Assembly: GCA_964019695.1 (NCBI GenBank)
Contig: OZ026531.1
Span: forward strand, 11,188,593-11,252,592
Reading direction: 5' to 3'
Source: Loripinus fragilis
Lineage: Eukaryota > Mollusca > Bivalvia > Lucinida > Lucinidae
Length of the DNA stretch: 64,000 nt
Every line of letters begins with the position of its first letter. Positions within the stretch are counted from its first letter, which is position 1. The translations under genes were made by a program, and so were the position numbers. This document shows, piece after piece, positions 58,097-64,000 of this stretch. The notes under the pieces were generated by a model that was given only the letters and a program-made list of their open reading frames with translations, searched no databases and was not told where the DNA came from.

Positions 58097-58355
58097 AAAT
58101 TAAAGTTCAGTAATCGATGCAATTAAGTACCACGCCTGACCCACAACACCATAAGTGAAAGTGACAAAAATACAAGAAAACATCACACACAAGAGAGCCA
58201 AGAGGTCAGCCCTTTCCCAGTAGGTAATCACACGGCTGCAAGGAACAGACAAGACAGTATGATAAGGACAAACACGAAACACAAATAACAAAAATGATCC
58301 GCAAAAGAAACACCACCTTTGAACTGTCAGCAAGAAAATTACTGGAAGGCTGGCG
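58097..58355 (-). mobile_element. family A tail fragment
   Basis: CACGCCTGACCCACAACACC through CCCAGTAGGTAATCACACGG, GATCCGCAAAAGAAACACCAC and TTACTGGAAGGC. Confidence 0.8.
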
Positions 58356-58439
58356 TTTCTGTGGCTGATATCTGTTCTAAGGCATTGATTCTGTTGTTGT
58401 AAGTGCACTGATGTTTTAATACTCCTAATGTGTGTAAGG

Positions 58440-58830
58440 TCTTGTCTTTTGGCCTGGTTTTGTAATGAATCGTTGTGTCCATTCTAGTTATGAATCATCT
58501 CTCTGAGAAACAGAGGTTTGTTTGCTTTTGTATTGCTTTAATTGGTGTGTCTTTATCTTCCCCATTGTGCTATAGATGATTTGATTATTAATAAGTCGAT
58601 GTTTGTTGGTGCTCTCATTGTTTGTATTTAGTCCTTGTTGTGTTATGTAGTAAATATTGTCCTTTCTAGTTTTGCAAGCATCTTGATCTGGAAGGGAGAG
58701 CTGGTTGCTTTGCTTTAATAGTATTCCTGATTTCTTGTGGCTGTTGGTGTTTTGTGATTTTTCCTTGCGGTGCCATGGGTACCTCTGCCGTGTTTAAATG
58801 TGGTCTTATCTGATCAAACTCACTATCCTT
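58440..58830 (+). mobile_element. two partial family B copies in tandem
   Basis: 58440-58575 (GTCCATTCTAGTTATG, CTTTATCTTCCCCATTG) and 58590-58830 (TTAGTCCTTGTTGTGTTATG, GAGCTGGTTGCTTTGC, CTTGCGGTGCCATGGG). Confidence 0.65.
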
Positions 58831-59706
58831 TTTAGTTCTGAGGTCAATGCTTGTATTGATACCACTGTCTGTTCTAACTCCCTCGCTTTTACTCCATTTT
58901 TATGTGCAATAAACAAATTTATTTGGTATCATTTACTTGTTCATTTTATCTGGCTCTTGATATCCCTGGTAAGGTATTGACAGTATCATTAATAATATCA
59001 ATTCTAGAAAATGATTACGCTTATCAAAACTCAGTCTTTATGGGAGTGGTAAACTAGTGAGATTTAATTTTATGTTTTATGCTTTGATACTAAAAGGATA
59101 TTTTGAAAAATCATGCATTAGCATCAGCCTATTAACTCTAAAATTTATCAGATTCCCATAGATGTTTCATGGTTGAAATAAAATGATACGAATACAATGA
59201 AAACACAATTTGAGAGAACTGGCGAAGCGATGAAAAACGCTGAAAGTAGCATTAAACATTATTGAAATATCAACATTCCAATTATATTAGTAATGATGGT
59301 AAACAAACCGTGTGAAAACTGCACAATGCAAGTAACAATTTCAAACATCATTTCATATTCCAAAGATTCGCAATTATGATATAACACATGGTAGGTTTTT
59401 AGTAAACTGCATTGATTCTTTTGGGTTCAATCGTTTTGTGGTTGAAATTAATTCATTTCATTTTGGTATATGCTTTTGAATTTGGGTTTGAGCCCTCATT
59501 GCACTTTATTATCATGTTGTTGTTTTTTATTATATAACTAGCAATGGACCATTGTGCATGTATTTAAAAGAAATAGAACCCAGTAATGCATTAAAGAATG
59601 CTGTGCTTTTATGGGTTTAAAGTCATGTGCAGATCCAGAAAATCCTGTCAGTGGGTCCTGATAACGTTTTTTGTTTTGTATGTTGTTTTTTTTCTAACTC
59701 ATCAAA

Positions 59707-59965
59707 GCATTTCACTGAAACATCCCAAACCAAAAGTTCACTGAAACGCCAAAAACTTACATCCCAAACTACACAGTTCACCGAAACACCACTTTTGGTG
59801 TTTCAGTTAACTTTGTGGTTTGGGACGTTTCAGTAGACTAGATGGCTTGGGGTATTTCAGTTGACTGGGTGGTTAAGGTCTAATTTATGGTAATAGTCTG
59901 GTGTGTTTCGACGGGTTGGGTGGTATGGGAAACTGATGGTTCGTGGGTATTTCAGTGGATTGGTG
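59707..59965. repeat. palindromic tandem array of ~27-bp units
   Basis: Units like GTTTCAGTTAACTTTGTGG plus TTTGGGAC run rightward from ~59789. The reverse-complement units run leftward from the same centre (ACACCACTTTTGGTGT). Confidence 0.85.
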
Positions 59966-60161
59966 GTTATGGATGTGGTATTCAATGCTTTAATGCGAAC
60001 ATATATAAAAGCTGATCAGAGTTTTACAAAAGTTATGGATGTTATGCGTTTTACCAATGTTATCCGTGCATGTTGCTACCCCATTTACGAGGCAACAAAA
60101 TGCGTTGTAGTGCCAACCCGCATTTTTTTTAATCTGTCAACGCATTTTGTTATCGGGTATA

Positions 60162-60705
60162 ACTTGACACTTTGGTTACTGTAAATGCGGTACCTCATGA
60201 ATGCGTAATAAGGACTTGTCAACCTTAGACATAGGTAAAAGCTGAATTATTCAAAAGTAATTGTATCATCTTGCGCCATTTACCTCAGTGTAGACGCAAA
60301 ACACGTTATTTAGTCCTTAAAGCGCCAGCAAAATAACTGCATCTGAATGTCTATTTAACATAAGCATAGAGGCAAACAATGTGGACCCAGATCAGACTGC
60401 TCCTACAGGAGCAGCCTGATCTGTGTCCACACTGTTTGTCTGTGAGGCTTCAAATATTTTAGTGGACGACATAAACATACATTTTGTGATCATGCACTGT
60501 AAGGGTTAAGAAATGTGAGTTCAGTGTGTATACGGTGAGGATTTTTATGAAATACACGCACGTTTGCTCAGCCCAAAAAGCTGATTAACTCTTTACCAAA
60601 TGATAAATAAAACCTGATTTTCCTTCCATAGCAGATGAAATAGCTGAACCACGCCCAGATATGAATATTAAAGGTGCCGCCTTTACAGTAAGCGAAAAGT
60701 CAAGT
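60162..60705. mobile_element. MITE family H copy 2 (inverted)
   Basis: 544 bp, reverse orientation to copy 1, same ends and the same internal hairpin (60372-60448). The left terminal repeat is more diverged (ACTTGACACTTTGGTTACTG). Confidence 0.86.
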
Positions 60706-61254
60706 AATATCAAAATGCGTTAGGGTAACAATTTGGGTGTCTGCAATGCACTCTGCGCAATCCAATGTACTGCAACTAAAGTGACAGCATGTCTTTTCAC
60801 ATTTAATCAATCTAATACTCTTCACCCACCTTCTTGTAAGCAAATGATTAAATATACAAGGTTTTTAGAGTCGCTTAAGTTAACATATGTCGTCTTTTTC
60901 ATTAACAAATTTATCACGCATAATTAGAAGATAATTATTAGTATAATGTTATTCGGAAATTCAATAGCGGCGAGATCAAACAAACTGTTAACACGCTGAA
61001 GCATTTGTTAAACTTAAATTACAGTCTTTTGGTGGAAACTCAATACTTTAAATTCATATTTTGAAATAATTTTCTGCCTTGTTAGAACATAAATCATGAA
61101 ACTGAGTTATTTAAGGAATTGGTCTATTGAAAAGTTGTTATTATATCTAAAGGTTAGGTTTATCCACCCTAAACGTTAATGATTGAATTGTAACTGTAAA
61201 TGCCCCATGAGTGTACTGGGTTAAATATCCTCACAAGGGTCAAAAAGTATGCGA

Positions 61255-61379
61255 GCATGATAAGAAATACCACAATCACACACTGCAGAACAACCTACGG
61301 CACCCTGAGGAAGAGCCACAGACAACTAATAATCACAGGACATCAGACAGAAGACAAATAAAGGAAAATTACCAGCTCG

Positions 61380-61410
<31 letters not shown>

Positions 61411-61740
61411 AAGATGATTGCAAAACTACAAAGGAAACAGAATAATGAAGTCAGGACCAAACAAAGAAATCCAACGAACAATGGGAGCAACAATTTACAA
61501 TGAATTAACAACAACAGAATCATCGCCAACGAACGGAGAGCAGCTTAATACTTTGGAACAGAACCACCGCCTTAGAACGGACAGCAGCCTAAGCCACTGG
61601 GTGGCTTTATGCATTTTACTATTACCAACTTTTCGCCCTATATTCTGTTGTTGTCAAAGAACAAAAATGTTTAGCTCGCATGAAGGTTTCATAGCGTGTA
61701 CAATGTATCATCACAAAGAATCAATTTAGCTAAAATTAAT
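61255..61740 (-). mobile_element. family B copy with a TC microsatellite
   Basis: Starts AGAAATACCACAATCACACA, passes ACCAGCTCGC plus a TC run, CCGCCTTAGAACGGACAGC and CCTAAGCCACTGGG, and ends in the AAAGAATCAATTTAGC block. Near full length. Confidence 0.8.
61378..61410 (+). repeat. (TC)n microsatellite
   Basis: A run of TC dinucleotides that expanded the short CTCTCTC motif of family B. Confidence 0.95.
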
Positions 61741-61767
61741 ATACTATGATGAAACCATGTCTGTATT

Positions 61768-62143
61768 GCAGTTTATCAATTACCTCGCATATTAACTGTG
61801 TTGTTGCACGTTGCCTGATGTAAGTTGTCTATCTCACGACACGTGCCTTTATCAGGTCTTGATGGCGTTGCACTTTTTCAATGACGTCGTCAATGACACT
61901 GAATCAACACACAAATCGACAATTACGCCATATAATAATAATTATATAATAATCGCTAGTTTGAACAGTAAATAAGCTTGTAAACTGACAAATAGAATTC
62001 CAGTTTCGCGTCTTTTGACTCGGCTTTGCGAACGCATGTGAAATCGCTCAGCAAGCCTTGCGATGACAACAAGCCCTCTCGAAGCCTTGCCTGGTAAACT
62101 TGACATCAAAAGACACTCACCTAGTATTCTCTTTTTATGGACA
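61768..62143 (+). mobile_element. repeat family I
   Basis: TATCAATTACCTCGCATATT, GCACGTTGCCTGATGTAAG, CCTTGCCTGGTAAACTTGAC, ACTCACCTAGTATTCTC. Confidence 0.85.
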
Positions 62144-62574
62144 AAGGGACACTAAACACAAATTCGTAATTGGTTTACTTCCTTCAAATTAGATATAATG
62201 AATTATGGTATTCTATCGGAGCCGATATGTTCACAGTTTGTATCTTTATGAAATACCCCAAGGATTTGGACTGTTTCCCTATATTATACTATTGCCATAA
62301 AGTTAAGTATATTTTTATACGATCCCGATTTTCCAAGTAATGAAAATTAATTTGAGTTTTGGGTTTTATTCAAAATGTCACTCGTAATTTGCTACCAAAT
62401 TTTGATTAGTTTCATTAGTTTCATTCACTACTGTCCATGAACGGGAAGCATAGGACACAGTACTGTCCAGGATGTGATATAAAAGAATGAATTTCTTTTG
62501 CTGTTGAGTTATGAAATAGCCTTAAAACGCGAATGTTGGATAAATCTACAAAGAAGAAAGAGGACAGAATGTGT

Positions 62575-63255
62575 AAAATTGCCATAAGGAACGCTGGTAT
62601 GAAACAAGTTGGCATTGCAAGGGTACTAAACGTGTCTTAGAGTGCTGTAAGCAGATATTTGAAAGAACATAGAGAGAGTAGCAGTATTACAAAAAGGAAA
62701 CAGTCTACATTTATTCTTGAGTGCAAGGAATTGTTACTGAAACATTATGGTACATGGTGCATTATCTGACGACCACCTGATACAGTTAAAGGTGGTTACT
62801 GGGACTTTGAAGGCTCAAAAGTACCAGGACGAAATCCTGGAATCTGGTGTTAGGTCACTCTTGGACTCCCTAGATGGCCAGAACATGGTGCTCCAAGATG
62901 ACATTGCAAGACCTCACTGTACAGGCATCATCAAGGAATACAAAAATCAACAGAACAGCTCTAGTCTTCCACAGCCCAGCTTGTAGCATCTAACACATGT
63001 GGGACAAGCTCGGCTGACGTGTTTGAAACTGAGAACCAGCCGTATCAAAACAATTCTGAATTTTGCTAGACTCTTCTGCATGAGTGGGACAGGATTTCAT
63101 ATCTTGAACGCATCTACCCAGTGAATTTAATGGTGAAAATGTGCCAAGTTGTTATTCGACAATGTGAAGGCTATACACAACATAAACCGGAAGTAGGGGA
63201 TTATTATGAGCCATTTCGTGACTTTTTGCACCAGATCCCGAAAGTGTATGATCCA
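62575..63255 (+). pseudogene. Tc1/mariner-like transposase relic
   Basis: DD-E/D cut-and-paste transposase, broken. From 62575 a DNA-binding HTH segment reads GMKQVGIARVLNVS-stop-SAVSRYLKEHRE. The frame at 62747-62986 gives LKAQKYQDEIL and LQDDIARPHC, which match the Tc1 ...YRDEIL and QQDNARPH block with its second catalytic Asp. Then in other frames come HMWDKLG and LHEWDRISYLERIYPVNLMV, matching the usual C-terminus. The central segment with the first catalytic Asp is missing, and there are several stops and frame changes. No clear terminal inverted repeats were seen. Inactive. Confidence 0.82.
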
Positions 63256-63259
63256 AAGA

Positions 63260-64000
63260 GAAAGTATTGAAGAAATTACAACTATCGCGGCCTTATTGTA
63301 AAAGTTTTGCTGACTCTTGGCCTCCATGCTGATTTCATTGAATTTTGTAAAATGTATGGGTAATTTTTGTAAGATGTTTGCAGTATATAAACAAGTCAGA
63401 GATTCTTTTCGGCTTTTCTTTATCAAATCGCTGGTATTCTGCTTTTGTTGTCTACCACAATAGATTTTTTGGTAAATCTCAAAAGTTTCTGTTCTTACCG
63501 TTTCTAAAACCTAAGTGGTGTTATCAATTGGAATATGCTTAACTTTGTGGCAATAGTATATGTACATATCCACCACGGTCATACAGACCCGCCGTCCTTG
63601 CGCTCTTAAAGCAAAAAGGGTTTACTTTTCTTCTTGTGAACAACACTGATTCGTTTAGAATAAAATTAATTTGGATCATCTATTGTACGTGCTATTATTA
63701 GCTAGTCACAGAGAAAAAAAATACAAATAAACCAAGGTGAATCATGGTCCTTCTACGCATGTAGGATGTCTAATTTACAGTAAGAATTGAACAATTTACA
63801 AAGAGGTTTCCGTTTGCCAGTAGTTGCAAATGCAATTGTCATTTTTGGTTTGTAGAACCAAGCACCCTACCTAGACTCAAGATGGTGTGTATGTACACAT
63901 GTATGAAGCGACATTCCTTTGTCTAAAAGACAATGGGGGAATGCATCTAAAACAAACTAAAATACGCAAAATTGAAGTTTCAAATGACAAATGTCACATT
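63260..64000. other. unassigned right edge
   Basis: Nothing recognised after the transposase relic. No inverted terminal repeat for that relic was found here. Confidence 0.4.

Larger units (their letters stand above)
42991..64000 (-). other. upstream of visible Wnt1 exons; probably intron
   Basis: The first visible Wnt1 exon begins in phase 1, so an earlier exon must exist. I looked on the minus strand for the coding pattern of RRWNC and ECK-W/Y-QF and found none up to 64000. The stretch is therefore probably intron and the 5' exons lie outside the window. It contains only repeats and the Tc1 relic as far as I can see. Confidence 0.5.

Noticed and set aside
59903..60184. 93-codon frame as a gene
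   Set aside because: Spans the 27-bp array and the end of MITE H; no domain.

Overview
This is animal nuclear DNA: AT-rich, intron-bearing and crowded with dispersed repeats. The repeat content (a Penelope-like reverse transcriptase, palindromic MITEs, a pearl/Helitron-like tandem module, tRNA-derived SINEs) fits a lophotrochozoan, most likely a bivalve mollusc. That is an inference from style; no species is assigned.

The one host gene I can support is Wnt1 (wingless), on the minus strand. Three coding exons join in frame with consensus splice sites: 42725-42990, 38248-38398, and the terminal exon 20319-20653, which ends in a TAG stop. Together they encode the C-terminal 248 or so residues, including the acylated-serine motif CHGMSGSC and the cysteine-rich CTFHWCC tip. 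The signal peptide and the RRWNC exon were not found and should lie beyond base 64000. The introns are 4.3 kb and 17.6 kb. Directly upstream of the 38248-38398 exon, a 90-bp unit made of the exon's own 3' splice site plus its first ~60 coding bases is repeated about five more times. It stays in frame for three units, giving a ladder of candidate alternative 3' splice sites.

Almost everything else is mobile DNA. Family A is a Penelope-like retroelement: a 5'-truncated but open RT frame at 5107-6459, a broken copy at 12317-13640, a cluster of copies at 44755-46880, and many tail-only copies. Family B (~450 bp, about 20 pieces) shares motif order with the A tail. Families C to P are MITE-like elements with terminal inverted repeats or strong hairpins, often nested (SINE in B, A in B, A in G, D in I, E in D, N in A). 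A 1,063-bp near-identical tandem duplication lies at 48301-50420, and a decayed Tc1/mariner transposase at 62575-63255.

Layout: 1-20.3 kb is the 3' flank of Wnt1 and holds repeats and RT elements; 20.3-43 kb is the Wnt1 3' half with repeat-filled introns; 43-64 kb is upstream of the visible exons (probably a further Wnt1 intron) and holds repeats, the tandem duplication and the Tc1 relic.
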